Source: Deltaproteobacteria bacterium
Lineage (GTDB): Bacteria > Desulfobacterota > Desulfobulbia > Desulfobulbales > BM004
Reading direction: 5' to 3'
Assembly (NCBI GenBank): GCA_019312695.1
Contig: JAFDCT010000240.1
Coordinates: 1 to 14,501, forward strand
DNA length: 14,501 nt
Of this stretch, positions 7,097-14,501 are shown one piece after another (position 1 is the stretch's first letter; every line of letters starts with the position of its first letter). The notes beneath the pieces are model-generated. The model was not told the DNA's origin and did not search any database. It worked only from the letters and a program-made list of their open reading frames with translations. Made by a program: the position numbers and the translations under genes.

Positions 7097-8281
7097 ATGG
7101 CTATTTCAAAAAAAATGAATGAGTTTGCCAGGAGCGCATCCTGGATCCGCAAGATGTTCGAAGAGGGGGCCAGGCTCAAGAAGGAATTTGGTGCTGAAAA
7201 TGTTTTTGACTTCAGCCTTGGTAATCCTGATCTGCCGCCGCCTCAGGAGTTTCAGAAAACACTGATGCAGCTTGCTGAAAATGACTTGCCCGGTTCCCAT
7301 GCCTACATGCCTAACGGTGGTTATCCTTTTGTCCGGGAGGCGGTGGCTGCCAGTATTTCAAGGGAACAGGGGATAAAGCTCACCGCCAATGAAATGTTGA
7401 TGACCTGCGGTGCTGCTGGCGGCCTGAACGTTACCCTGAAATCCTTGCTTGACCCTGGGGATGAGGTGATTATCCTGGCACCGTTTTTTGTCGAATACAA
7501 GTTTTATGTTGATAACCATGGAGGAGTCAGCAAGGTCGTTGCGACAGACGAAAATTTTGACCTGGATCCTGAGATCATTGCGGCCGCGGTCAATGAAAAA
7601 ACCAAGGCTATTATCATTAACAGCCCAAACAATCCGACCGGGCAGATTTACTCGAAAGAATCCCTGGCCGAACTGGGCAGGGTCTTGAGCGAAGCAGGGC
7701 ATAAATATTCCAGCATAATATATCTGGTCGCTGATGAACCATACAGAAAGATAGTATTTGATAACAATGATGTGCCGAGTATCATGCAGGCCTATCAGAA
7801 CAGTATCGTGGTGTCCTCCTATTCAAAGGATCTGTCCCTGCCCGGAGAAAGAATCGGTTATATTGCCCTCCATCCTGAAATTGCAGAGAAAGCTCCTTTG
7901 ATTGAGGCCCTGACCCTGGCAAACCGCATTCTGGGATTTGTCAATGCCCCGGCCCTGATGCAGCGTGTAGTCGCCGAACTGCAAGGGGCATCAGTTGACA
8001 ACACGATTTATACAAGGAGACGGGAGAAGTTCTGTAAAATTCTTGCTGCCGCCGGCTATGAATTCATGCCTCCCAAAGGGGCATTCTATATATTCCCCAA
8101 ATCTCCCATAGCCGATGATGCCGAGTTTGTCGGCATGCTGCAGAAACAGAAAATCCTTGCCGTACCAGGCAGGGGCTTTGGATCTCCAGGCTATTTCAGG
8201 CTGGCATTCTGTGTTGATGATGCTGTTATTGAGCGGTCGGCGGAAGCATTCAAAAAGGCTATGGCAGGTGTAAAGGAATAA
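7097..8281 (+). CDS. Class I/II pyridoxal-phosphate aminotransferase
   Basis: This is a 394-residue fold-type I PLP aminotransferase of the aspartate/aromatic superfamily, a cytosolic enzyme that moves an amino group between an amino acid and a 2-oxo acid. Visible features are YMPNGGYPFVREAVA (70-84), CGAAGGLN for phosphate binding (104-111), SPNNPTG (176-182), Asp213 and Tyr216 in ADEPYRK, the Schiff-base lysine Lys244 in SSYSKDLSLPGERIGY, and the substrate carboxylate arginine Arg368 in YFRLAFC. Length is normal. The start has a strong GGAGG (7086-7090). It stands alone: own promoter, no biosynthetic partner beside it, and a gene convergent downstream. The substrate cannot be read from the sequence. 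The phosphate-binding segment CGAAGGLN and the SYSKDLSLPGER motif resemble members annotated as general aspartate/aromatic aminotransferases, so assimilation or catabolism of an amino acid is the safest statement. Confidence 0.93.
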   Translation: MAISKKMNEFARSASWIRKMFEEGARLKKEFGAENVFDFSLGNPDLPPPQEFQKTLMQLAENDLPGSHAYMPNGGYPFVREAVAASISREQGIKLTANEMLMTCGAAGGLNVTLKSLLDPGDEVIILAPFFVEYKFYVDNHGGVSKVVATDENFDLDPEIIAAAVNEKTKAIIINSPNNPTGQIYSKESLAELGRVLSEAGHKYSSIIYLVADEPYRKIVFDNNDVPSIMQAYQNSIVVSSYSKDLSLPGERIGYIALHPEIAEKAPLIEALTLANRILGFVNAPALMQRVVAELQGASVDNTIYTRRREKFCKILAAAGYEFMPPKGAFYIFPKSPIADDAEFVGMLQKQKILAVPGRGFGSPGYFRLAFCVDDAVIERSAEAFKKAMAGVKE

Positions 8282-8438
8282 GCAACAGTTTCATTGCATT
8301 CCCCAAATATCTTTAATTGGTGGTTTATCGGTAAAATGTTTGTGAATAAGTTTAAATGATTGGATTTTAGCCAAAAAGATTAAATAAATTTGGTATGCTT
8401 ATTGATTCGCTTGGGCTATAGCTGAGAGAAGGGAAGCG

Positions 8439-9803
8439 TCAGCAGCCTGCCTGTTTGCTGATAAAGTCGCAGAGTTCGCAGGCCACGCTATCGATCAGTT
8501 TTTCATCTTCTCCCTCCACCATGACCCTGATAACCGGCTCTGTTCCGGAGGGGCGCACCAGGATACGCCCGCTTGAGCCAAGGCTTTTTTCCATGGCACT
8601 GATCTTTTGTGAAAAGCCGGTAATTTCTTTCAGGGCTACCTTTTTTTCAGTAAGGACATTTTTCAACACCTGGGGAAACGGCTCCATTATCTGGGTCATT
8701 TCAGAAAGGGGGCGCTCTTTTTTCTTCATGGCGACAAGAAGCTGCAGGGCCCCAAGTATACCGTCGCCTGTGGTGTTATGCTTCAAAAAGATGAGATGCC
8801 CTGACTGTTCACCCCCGAAATTGTATTCATGAAGCAGCATTTCTTCCACGACATAACGATCACCGACCCTGGTCCGCACCAGTTTCCCTCCCAGGCGCTG
8901 CATGGCTATTTCCAGGCCAAGGTTGCTCATGACGGTTGCCACCAGTGTCTTTTTTGCCAGCTTCTGCCGCGCGAGCATTTCTTCGGCGCAGATGGCCATT
9001 ATCTGGTCGCCGTCAACAATTTTGCCCTTTTCGTCTGAGACGATGAGACGGTCACCGTCGCCATCCAGCGCGATGCCGAGGTCTGCACCTTCCTTACGTA
9101 CCAGGTCAGCCATTACCCCCGGATGGAGTGCGCCGCATTCATGGTTTATATTCTTGCCGTCCGGCTTAATACCAATGCTGGTGACCTTGGCGCCAAGTTC
9201 TTCGAAAACATGGGGCGCAACACCATACGTGGCCCCATGGGCACAATCAAGAACAATATGCATGCCATCAAGGGTAAAACGTTTCGGAAAGGTGCTTTTC
9301 AGGAATACTATATAGCGCCCCTTTGCATCATCAATGCGGGCCGCCTTGCCGATTTCTTCTGCCACAGGCCGCAGCGACTCCATCTTGTTGGAAAATATGA
9401 GATCCTCGATAATGGCTTCTTCTTCATCGGGAAGTTTAAAGCCTTGCCCGGAAAAGATCTTGATGCCATTATCCTGAAAGGGGTTGTGGGATGCTGAAAT
9501 AACAACGCCGGCATCCGCACGCATGCCGGTTGTAATGAAAGCAATGCCGGGTGTCGGCAGGGGGCCGACCAAGAGCACATTAACACCCATGGAACAGATA
9601 CCGGAGGCCAGGGCATTTTCAATCATATAACCCGACAGCCTGGTGTCCTTGCCGATAACGATCCGGGGATTATGCTCCTTGTCAGGCACTTGCTTTTTGA
9701 TCAGATAAGCTATAGCCCTGCCCAGTTGCATGGCAATTTCAGTGGTCATGGGATAGGTGTTGGCAACCCCCCGGACACCATCAGTTCCAAAAAGTTTTCT
9801 CAT
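8439..9803 (-). CDS. glmM: GlmM, phosphoglucosamine mutase
   Basis: GlmM converts glucosamine-6-phosphate to glucosamine-1-phosphate, the precursor of UDP-GlcNAc for peptidoglycan and lipopolysaccharide. The 454 residues have all four domains of the alpha-D-phosphohexomutase family. These show the N-terminus [12 protein letters not shown], the phosphoserine loop [12 protein letters not shown] with Ser104 as the phosphate carrier, the metal loop DGDGDR (247-252), the sugar loop GEQSGH (331-336) and the phosphate-binding loop [14 protein letters not shown] (417-430). The FGTDGVRG start and GEQSGH loop distinguish it from phosphomannomutase. Its ATG overlaps the ybbR stop as ATGA (9800-9803), indicating translational coupling. 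It is the last gene of the cdaA-ybbR-glmM operon. In Firmicutes GlmM binds and inhibits CdaA, and the same coupling may hold here. Confidence 0.97.
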   Translation of the reverse strand: MRKLFGTDGVRGVANTYPMTTEIAMQLGRAIAYLIKKQVPDKEHNPRIVIGKDTRLSGYMIENALASGICSMGVNVLLVGPLPTPGIAFITTGMRADAGVVISASHNPFQDNGIKIFSGQGFKLPDEEEAIIEDLIFSNKMESLRPVAEEIGKAARIDDAKGRYIVFLKSTFPKRFTLDGMHIVLDCAHGATYGVAPHVFEELGAKVTSIGIKPDGKNINHECGALHPGVMADLVRKEGADLGIALDGDGDRLIVSDEKGKIVDGDQIMAICAEEMLARQKLAKKTLVATVMSNLGLEIAMQRLGGKLVRTRVGDRYVVEEMLLHEYNFGGEQSGHLIFLKHNTTGDGILGALQLLVAMKKKERPLSEMTQIMEPFPQVLKNVLTEKKVALKEITGFSQKISAMEKSLGSSGRILVRPSGTEPVIRVMVEGEDEKLIDSVACELCDFISKQAGC

Positions 9804-10789
9804 GGCTTGATCTTGAGTTTTCGGGTATCGATGATTTTCAAGGTTACTGTTTCAGGTTTTATGGCAATAATATTGGCCTCGGAAGTAGAGTCCACCTCAA
9901 CATTCAGTTCAACAGAGCCGGGCGCCAGTGATTCAGGCGATACCCTGGCATGAAAGAGATTTCTTATGTTGTTGGAAGCCCGCAGCATGGATTGCGGGAT
10001 TTCAGCTGTTATTTTAACGGTCGACGGCCGCAGCTGGTAGATAACCTCCGAATCCTTACCGGAATCAATATCAAGGTCTATGGTGATGTCGGAAATTATC
10101 ACCTCCTTTTTTAATTCAACAATATTCAAACGGACCGCAACCACAGGTTCACCGATGATATTTGCCAGTTCTGACTTTAAAGCGAGGGAGGTCTGCTTGA
10201 CCGCAGACTGGTCTAGATCTGTAATATCGACAGGGCTGGTAGTCAGGTTTTCCTCCTGGGCCAGAATGGATTGCGGCCCGCTTATTTCCAGGGCCGGGGG
10301 ATCCACTGTCACCGAATTCAGACTGAATCCATTTTGCACCTTACCGACAAGAATGGGCTTGATCGGCAGTTCCTTCTGGATCAGCCGGTCAAGCAGCAGG
10401 GTAATTGTTGGCGGCTGCACCCTCAGAATGCTCAGGCCGCGGGGAAGTGAAATCGAGTCAAGATTATTCTGGATAACAACAGTACCGGGTGCAGCCTTTG
10501 AAAGATCAATTGTTCTGCTGATATGCTGGTCCGCCATGCCGCGGATGAGGCTGCGCTGGCCGCTGACAGTCACCTCCAGCTGCTTCTTGAACTGGTTCGA
10601 GACAACAAGATCACGCGGCAGGTTGACTATCTCGACAGGGATGGTGACATTCATGTCGACCTTGTCCTCACCGACAACGAAATACCAGAGGAATAGGGCG
10701 AAGAACAGGGAAAGCACCTTCAACATCCAGTTTGTCGGCCTTGGAAAAGAAGAGATATTGCTAATTATTTGGCGAACCAGTTTTTCCAT
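9800..10789 (-). CDS. cdaR: YbbR-domain protein, CdaR-type regulator of the diadenylate cyclase
   Basis: The 329-residue protein has a short cytoplasmic N-terminus, one transmembrane segment (about 22-39, [18 protein letters not shown]) and an extracytoplasmic part with about three YbbR-like beta repeats (roughly 44-134, 138-225 and 228-318). The FALFLWYFV plus [11 protein letters not shown] entry into the first repeat is typical. In Gram-positive bacteria CdaR binds the membrane-embedded CdaA and modulates cyclic-di-AMP synthesis. Here the assignment rests on domain and gene order. Firmicute CdaR usually has four repeats, so this version is somewhat short. Its start lies 25 bases inside the end of cdaA and its stop overlaps glmM by four bases, so the three genes form one translationally coupled unit. 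Confidence 0.88.
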   Translation of the reverse strand: MEKLVRQIISNISSFPRPTNWMLKVLSLFFALFLWYFVVGEDKVDMNVTIPVEIVNLPRDLVVSNQFKKQLEVTVSGQRSLIRGMADQHISRTIDLSKAAPGTVVIQNNLDSISLPRGLSILRVQPPTITLLLDRLIQKELPIKPILVGKVQNGFSLNSVTVDPPALEISGPQSILAQEENLTTSPVDITDLDQSAVKQTSLALKSELANIIGEPVVAVRLNIVELKKEVIISDITIDLDIDSGKDSEVIYQLRPSTVKITAEIPQSMLRASNNIRNLFHARVSPESLAPGSVELNVEVDSTSEANIIAIKPETVTLKIIDTRKLKIKP

Positions 10790-11556
10790 AGATGCGGCTG
10801 GTAGTCCTTGGGTATAAAGATTTCTTCAAGTTTATTCAATAAGACAGTTTCATCAGAAACACTCGAGATTGAACCATGCTGGACCAGGGATATCTCCTGG
10901 GTCTCTTCGGAAATAACCACTATGATGGCATCAGTTTCCTCGGAAAGGCCAATGGCGGCCCGGTGTCTGGTGCCGTAGCGCTTGTTGATATAGGGATTCT
11001 TTGTTAACGGCAGAAGACAGCCGGCCGTCTGGATGCGATTGTTATGGATGATAACCCCTCCGTCATGGAGCGGCGATGACGGCAGAAACAGACTTACCAG
11101 CAGTTCAGTGGTAAGGTTGGCATCAATTTTATGCCCTGATTCAATATAGTCCCGTAACCCGGTTTCCCTTTCGATAACAATGAGTCCTCCGATCCTGCGC
11201 CTGGAAAGATAGCGCGCACCTGCCACCACAACCTGAATGGTATTTTGCAACGCATCATCATAGCTTTTATAGAACGGTGTTTTGCCGACCTGGGTAAGGG
11301 CCCGTCTGATATCCCTTTGAAAGACGATGATGATAATGAGAAAGATGGAGCTGAGCAGGGTGCGGAGCAGCCAGTAGAGCGTGAGCAGCTCAAGCTCCCT
11401 GGCTCCGAAATAAATGAAGATGAGTACAGCGATGCCGATCAGCATCTGTACCGCTCTTGTTCCCCTGATAAGAAGAATTGTGCGGTAGATGATGAATGAT
11501 ACCAAGAGGATATCAACTATATCCTGCCATCGTATAAATTTAATTACATCACCCAT
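10765..11556 (-). CDS. cdaA: CdaA, membrane diadenylate cyclase
   Basis: CdaA joins two ATP into cyclic-di-AMP, a second messenger for potassium, osmolyte and cell-wall control. The 263 residues have three N-terminal hydrophobic segments (about 13-30, 36-52 and 58-80), a linker and a DAC domain (about 100-250). The catalytic motifs are SPLHDGGVIIHNNRI (161-175) and GTRHRAAIGLSEETDA (195-210), with RHR at 197-199, followed by IVVISEETQEISL. The first motif reads DGG (165-167) where the family consensus is DGA. A Gly for Ala at this site is mild and I expect activity, but it deserves a check. The start aligns with the family N-terminus, yet no Shine-Dalgarno is visible before the ATG. It is the first gene of the operon and its promoter must lie in the AT-rich region upstream. 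Confidence 0.95.
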   Translation of the reverse strand: MGDVIKFIRWQDIVDILLVSFIIYRTILLIRGTRAVQMLIGIAVLIFIYFGARELELLTLYWLLRTLLSSIFLIIIIVFQRDIRRALTQVGKTPFYKSYDDALQNTIQVVVAGARYLSRRRIGGLIVIERETGLRDYIESGHKIDANLTTELLVSLFLPSSPLHDGGVIIHNNRIQTAGCLLPLTKNPYINKRYGTRHRAAIGLSEETDAIIVVISEETQEISLVQHGSISSVSDETVLLNKLEEIFIPKDYQPHLWKNWFAK

Positions 11557-11899
11557 GAGAGTATTTCTGAACTGCTGTTGCCTGGCTTCGAGATTAGTAA
11601 GTGATAATTTATCTATGACATACTTTTTAAAATACCATAGATATAAAAGGTACCTAATACTAATTAAAACAATTTATTAGGAAATTTTACAAGAGAAGAA
11701 AATAAAATTTTTAAAAAATAAAAAACGTTATTTGCTGTCGCTCTGTTTTGCCCCTGGAAACCAGATATGTTAGGATTGATTCTAAGCTTCAAGAGAGCAG
11801 GATTAAGGATTGTGGATTGAAAAAGACATCAAAATGTTCGGCAAACGGAAAGTGTATTAATTCAGTAATGCAGTGGAGTGGACCCGGCAGGAGTGACAT
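11557..11899. promoter_or_regulatory. Divergent intergenic region with a very AT-rich core
   Basis: This 343-base stretch separates cdaA (-) from the nitroreductase gene (+), so promoters for both must lie here. I see no gene in it. Bases 11601-11730 contain only about 23 G or C out of 130, with A- and T-runs of the kind that bend DNA or act as UP elements. Within it are an inverted repeat at 11653-11681 and a short palindrome GATAA-T-TTATC at 11603-11613, close to where the cdaA promoter should be. I cannot pick one clear -35/-10 pair on either strand. The nitroreductase-proximal part (11731-11890) returns to normal composition. Confidence 0.55.
11653..11681. repeat. Inverted repeat in the cdaA upstream region
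   Basis: CCTAATA (11653-11659) is matched perfectly by TATTAGG (11675-11681). An inner AATT pair (11662-11665 with 11671-11674) could extend the stem to 11 bp with a two-base bulge. It may be a regulator binding site or a weak RNA hairpin. In this AT-rich setting part of the symmetry could be chance. Confidence 0.45.
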
Positions 11900-12478
11900 A
11901 TGCTCTATGATTTAATTTATAAAACAAGGAGTTTCAGGCGTTTTAAAGAGAATGAGCCCATAGGTCTGGAAACCTTGCACCATCTTGTTGAACTGGCCCG
12001 ATTGGCAGGCTCGGCCAGAAACGTCCAGCCCCTGAAATATATTCTTATCAATGGGCCTGCGGTTAATGCCAGGGTTTTTCCGCATCTCGGCTGGGCCGGT
12101 TATTTAAAGGACTGGTCCGGACCTGAAAAGGGTGAGCGGCCGGCAGCATATATAGTCTGTCTGCTTGATACGCGTTTAAGCAGGGAGGCAGAATGCGACC
12201 TTGGAATTGCAACACAGAATATTCTGCTCGGTGCTTCGGAAAAAGGCCTGGGTGGTTGCCGTATTGCATCGATTTCGCCCGGGCTGAAGAATGTTCTTGA
12301 TCTCGATGAGCATTTACAGATTCTTCTGGTAATAGCCCTGGGTAAACCTGCGGAAACCGTACTACTCGATGAACGGGTGCCGGGAGGTGATATAACATAC
12401 TGGCGTGATGCTGCAGGGGTGCATCATGTTCCCAAAAGACCGCTGCAGGAGATTATCGCCGGAGAATATACTGCGTAG
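11900..12478 (+). CDS. Nitroreductase-family FMN protein
   Basis: This is a 192-residue NAD(P)H:FMN oxidoreductase-type protein of the nitroreductase superfamily, normally a cytosolic homodimer. Visible are the N-terminal FMN phosphate-binding TRSFRRF (9-15), SARNVQPLKY (38-47) contacting the flavin, the long helix DLGIATQNILLGASEKGLGGC (100-120), ALGKPAE (146-152) near the second FMN site, and the terminal KRPLQEII (179-186). Length is at the short end of the family. The start has AGGAG (11889-11893) with six bases of spacing. Substrate cannot be told from sequence; the superfamily includes reductases of nitro compounds, quinones and enones. It is transcribed alone and ends five bases from the end of convergent recD, with no T-run terminator between them. 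Confidence 0.92.
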   Translation: MLYDLIYKTRSFRRFKENEPIGLETLHHLVELARLAGSARNVQPLKYILINGPAVNARVFPHLGWAGYLKDWSGPEKGERPAAYIVCLLDTRLSREAECDLGIATQNILLGASEKGLGGCRIASISPGLKNVLDLDEHLQILLVIALGKPAETVLLDERVPGGDITYWRDAAGVHHVPKRPLQEIIAGEYTA

Positions 12479-12483
12479 TTTTT

Positions 12484-14388
12484 TCAGGCAGTACTCCGGA
12501 GTTCCTCAGGCAATCCCGATGTTCTTTTGATCTTCCGTTTTACTGCAACACCAAATATTTCTTTTCTGCCCCATATCTCCACCTTTTCCCGGGCCCTAGT
12601 AATGGCAGTATAGATCAGTTCCCGTGTCAGGAGCGGGGAATCCTGGTCCGGCAGGATGAGCACCACCCTGTTAAATTCGGAACCCTGGCTCTTATGCACG
12701 GTCATGGCAAAAACTGATTCATGCCCAGGAAGCAGTGATGGTCTAATATTGCGCAGCATGCCGTGTTCCGCCTTGAAAAAAGCACGAAGTGTCTGGCGGT
12801 CTTCCGGATCAGCCATGATAAGACCGACATCCCCATTGAATAACTGCAGGCTGTAATCATTCCGGGTAACCATTATCGGGCGGACCGGCAGGGAGGTTTT
12901 TTCGAGTTCAGGCAGGCCGGCATAATGGTATGCAGACCCGTTTTGTGTCTGCCTGGCAAAGAGCTGCCCCAGAAGATGATTTATCCTGTCAGCACCGTAT
13001 GGTCCCTTGCGCAACCCGCAGAGAATCTGTGAATTGTTCAGAAAGGCAAAGCAAGCACCGGGATCGGAAGTCTGCTGCAGTGCTCTAAAATGTCCCGGCA
13101 GGGGTGAGTCCCGCAGTGCTTTTTCCAGGTCTGCCGGCCCAGATATATTTGTCCAGGCAACTGATTCATCCCCGGGCGCAAGGAGAATGGCAAGCGCCCT
13201 GTCGCCATCGCCATCTTTGACAGCTTTGCTGAGCCCGGCAATGGAACTTTCAGGTGAAAACCTGTAACTGTGTACAAGTTCGACAAACGAGTCCTGCAGA
13301 GAAGAAGAGCCTGTTGAATCAGGGTTGGAACCAGGGAAGGCTGAACTGCCGGTAAGTTCTGCCAGGTGACTTTTAAATCCAGCGGAAAATCCTGCTATAA
13401 TTTCCGGAGAGCAGAGATCACCAAGTACAGAACCCGGCTGCACCGAAGCCAGCTGATGCCGGTCACCCAGGAGAATAAGCCTGGTTGATGCCGAAACGGC
13501 CTGCATGAGTTTTGCCATGAGCGGCAGGTCGACCATGGAAGCCTCGTCAACCACAACAATATCTGCTTCAAGGGGATTGTCAGCATTATGCCTGAAATAA
13601 GGAGAATGAGGGACATGGCCGAGCATGCGGTGCAGGGTTGCGGTCTGCAACGGTTCTGTTCCGGTTTGGGCCAGGCCGGTTTCAACAATTGCTTGCTGAA
13701 GCCTGGCAGCAGCCTTACCGGTAGGGGCTGCGAGAAGAATACGCAGCTGTCTGCCGTCCCCCTGTTGGCGTATAAAAAGTGCAAGAATTTTGGCAACTGT
13801 AGAAGTTTTGCCGGTGCCGGGCCCGCCGCTGATAACAGAGAATGGGTGTCTGATTGCTGCGAGGGCGGCTGCCTGCTGCCAGTCTGTTTTATTGCCCGGG
13901 AGAGGTTTGAACAGTTCATTCAGGTCTTTGTTCAGGCGGGCATAATCAAGTTTCTGAAAACCCGTATCAGCACGCTGCCGGATAAACCGTATCACAGAAT
14001 TTTCATATTCCCAATAGCGGCGCAGGTAGAGCCTGCTTTCACCGGCAAGAACAAGGGGGGTGTTTCCTGCGCCCTGACTGACAATCCCGCTCTCCATGAG
14101 CTGTTCTGCCCAGTCGGAGAGAACCGGACAGGTAAAGAAGGGCAGGTCTTTTCCCCGGCTATTTACTTTGAGCGGTTTGCCCCCATACTCTGCAAGGTCC
14201 AGACAGATGTTGCCTTCGGCTGTGCTGTGGCTGACCAGCGCGGCGGCTATGGCTGCTGTCCGGCTGTGATTTCTGGCCAGTCTGCCGATAAACACGCCGA
14301 AATGGGTGTCCAGGGATGAAAAAAGCTCCTGCTCGGAAAGAAGATCCTGAATTTCAGGCAAGGCATTTGCTTTATTTGTTGATGACAT
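12484..14388 (-). CDS. recD: RecD, exodeoxyribonuclease V alpha subunit
   Basis: RecD is the 5'-3' superfamily 1B helicase motor of the RecBCD complex, which resects double-strand breaks for recombination and degrades linear foreign DNA. The 634 residues compare with 608 in E. coli. After an N-terminal RecB-contact domain (about 1-150) come Walker A GGPGTGKTST (188-197), motif Ia APTGKAAARL (221-230), Walker B VVVDEASMVD (278-287), motif III GDRHQLASVQPGSVLGD (308-324), the SYRFS segment (374-378), FNGDVGLI (517-524), motif V TVHKSQGSEF (563-572) and motif VI YTAITRARE (593-601). All helicase motifs are intact. The N-terminal start MSSTNKANALPEIQ has no visible ribosome binding site and follows the preceding stop by 26 bases, so coupling to recB translation is likely. 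The gene order recB-recD supports the RecBCD assignment over the related RecD2. Confidence 0.96.
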   Translation of the reverse strand: MSSTNKANALPEIQDLLSEQELFSSLDTHFGVFIGRLARNHSRTAAIAAALVSHSTAEGNICLDLAEYGGKPLKVNSRGKDLPFFTCPVLSDWAEQLMESGIVSQGAGNTPLVLAGESRLYLRRYWEYENSVIRFIRQRADTGFQKLDYARLNKDLNELFKPLPGNKTDWQQAAALAAIRHPFSVISGGPGTGKTSTVAKILALFIRQQGDGRQLRILLAAPTGKAAARLQQAIVETGLAQTGTEPLQTATLHRMLGHVPHSPYFRHNADNPLEADIVVVDEASMVDLPLMAKLMQAVSASTRLILLGDRHQLASVQPGSVLGDLCSPEIIAGFSAGFKSHLAELTGSSAFPGSNPDSTGSSSLQDSFVELVHSYRFSPESSIAGLSKAVKDGDGDRALAILLAPGDESVAWTNISGPADLEKALRDSPLPGHFRALQQTSDPGACFAFLNNSQILCGLRKGPYGADRINHLLGQLFARQTQNGSAYHYAGLPELEKTSLPVRPIMVTRNDYSLQLFNGDVGLIMADPEDRQTLRAFFKAEHGMLRNIRPSLLPGHESVFAMTVHKSQGSEFNRVVLILPDQDSPLLTRELIYTAITRAREKVEIWGRKEIFGVAVKRKIKRTSGLPEELRSTA

Positions 14389-14414
14389 TGTGTAATATTT
14401 TTGGTTCAGGCCAG

Positions 14415-14501
14415 TTATTCAGCAAGTATTTTTGCGCGTAACATTTCAATTGTTGCAGGGGCCGGAAGGTCATGGTAGATACCGTAATCCGGCCCGAGAT
14501 C
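14415..14501 (-). CDS. recB: RecB, C-terminal end only (rest outside window)
   Basis: An open minus-strand frame enters from the window edge and ends with TAA at 14417-14415, leaving 28 residues. The peptide contains GPDYGIYHDLPAPATIEML. It lines up with the very end of RecB, where E. coli has GIY followed by a Pro-containing helix and a short tail. Position directly upstream of recD, as in the usual recB-recD order, supports this. The match is short, so the call rests largely on context. Confidence 0.72.
   Translation of the reverse strand, partial: DLGPDYGIYHDLPAPATIEMLRAKILAE

Noticed and set aside
12493..12502. ACTCCGGAGT palindrome between nitroreductase and recD as a shared terminator
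   Set aside because: It is inside the recD coding end, has no loop and is not followed by T residues on either strand.
13588..14319. 243-codon plus-strand open frame opposite recD
   Set aside because: Antisense to intact RecD helicase motifs. Its Cys/Gly/Ala-rich product is typical of a shadow frame.
1..14501. CRISPR array, tRNA or rRNA genes, insertion sequence ends, phage genes
   Set aside because: No regularly spaced repeats, no cloverleaf-like segments, and no transposase, integrase or structural phage frames were seen.

Overview
The window reads as a chromosomal housekeeping segment of a Gram-negative bacterium, most likely a member of the Desulfobacterota (the former Deltaproteobacteria). 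This is inferred from a RecBCD-type recD, a cdaA-ybbR-glmM cyclic-di-AMP cluster in an otherwise proteobacterial setting, and a DUF2156 protein paired with a small Cys-containing protein. Base composition is moderate and fairly even, apart from one very AT-rich intergenic stretch. I see no rRNA, tRNA, CRISPR array, insertion sequence, phage gene or attachment site.

Layout. Positions 1-1375 (+) are the 3' part of lon (ATP-dependent protease). Positions 1376-1646 are a convergent intergenic stretch with a clear inverted repeat and possible RNA folding. Positions 2867-1647 (-) are a two-gene unit: a small unrecognised 84-residue protein followed by a DUF2156 acyltransferase-like protein. Positions 3087-6893 (+) are a probable operon: an IspH protein fused at its C-terminus to a complete UbiA-type membrane domain, then ftsY (SRP receptor), then a membrane-anchored TerB-like/DnaJ co-chaperone. 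Positions 7097-8281 (+) are a stand-alone PLP aminotransferase with its own good promoter. Positions 11556-8439 (-) are a tightly overlapping cdaA-ybbR-glmM operon. Positions 11557-11899 are a divergent intergenic region with about 82% A+T in its core. Positions 11900-12478 (+) are a nitroreductase-family flavoprotein. Positions 14501-12484 (-) are the very end of recB and a complete recD.

How the genes fit together. The ispH-ubiA/ftsY/djlA group gathers functions at the inner membrane: isoprenoid precursor synthesis, delivery of nascent membrane proteins, and a J-protein. The cdaA/ybbR/glmM group couples cyclic-di-AMP synthesis to its membrane regulator and to glucosamine-1-phosphate supply for the cell wall, the arrangement well known from Firmicutes. 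RecBD is double-strand-break repair.

The most unusual object is the IspH-UbiA fusion. The IspH half keeps all of its iron-sulfur cysteines and substrate residues. The UbiA half has lost most of its first Asp-rich metal-binding motif but keeps the second. This suggests either a membrane-anchored IspH with a repurposed prenyl-binding domain or an unusual prenyltransferase fed directly by IspH.
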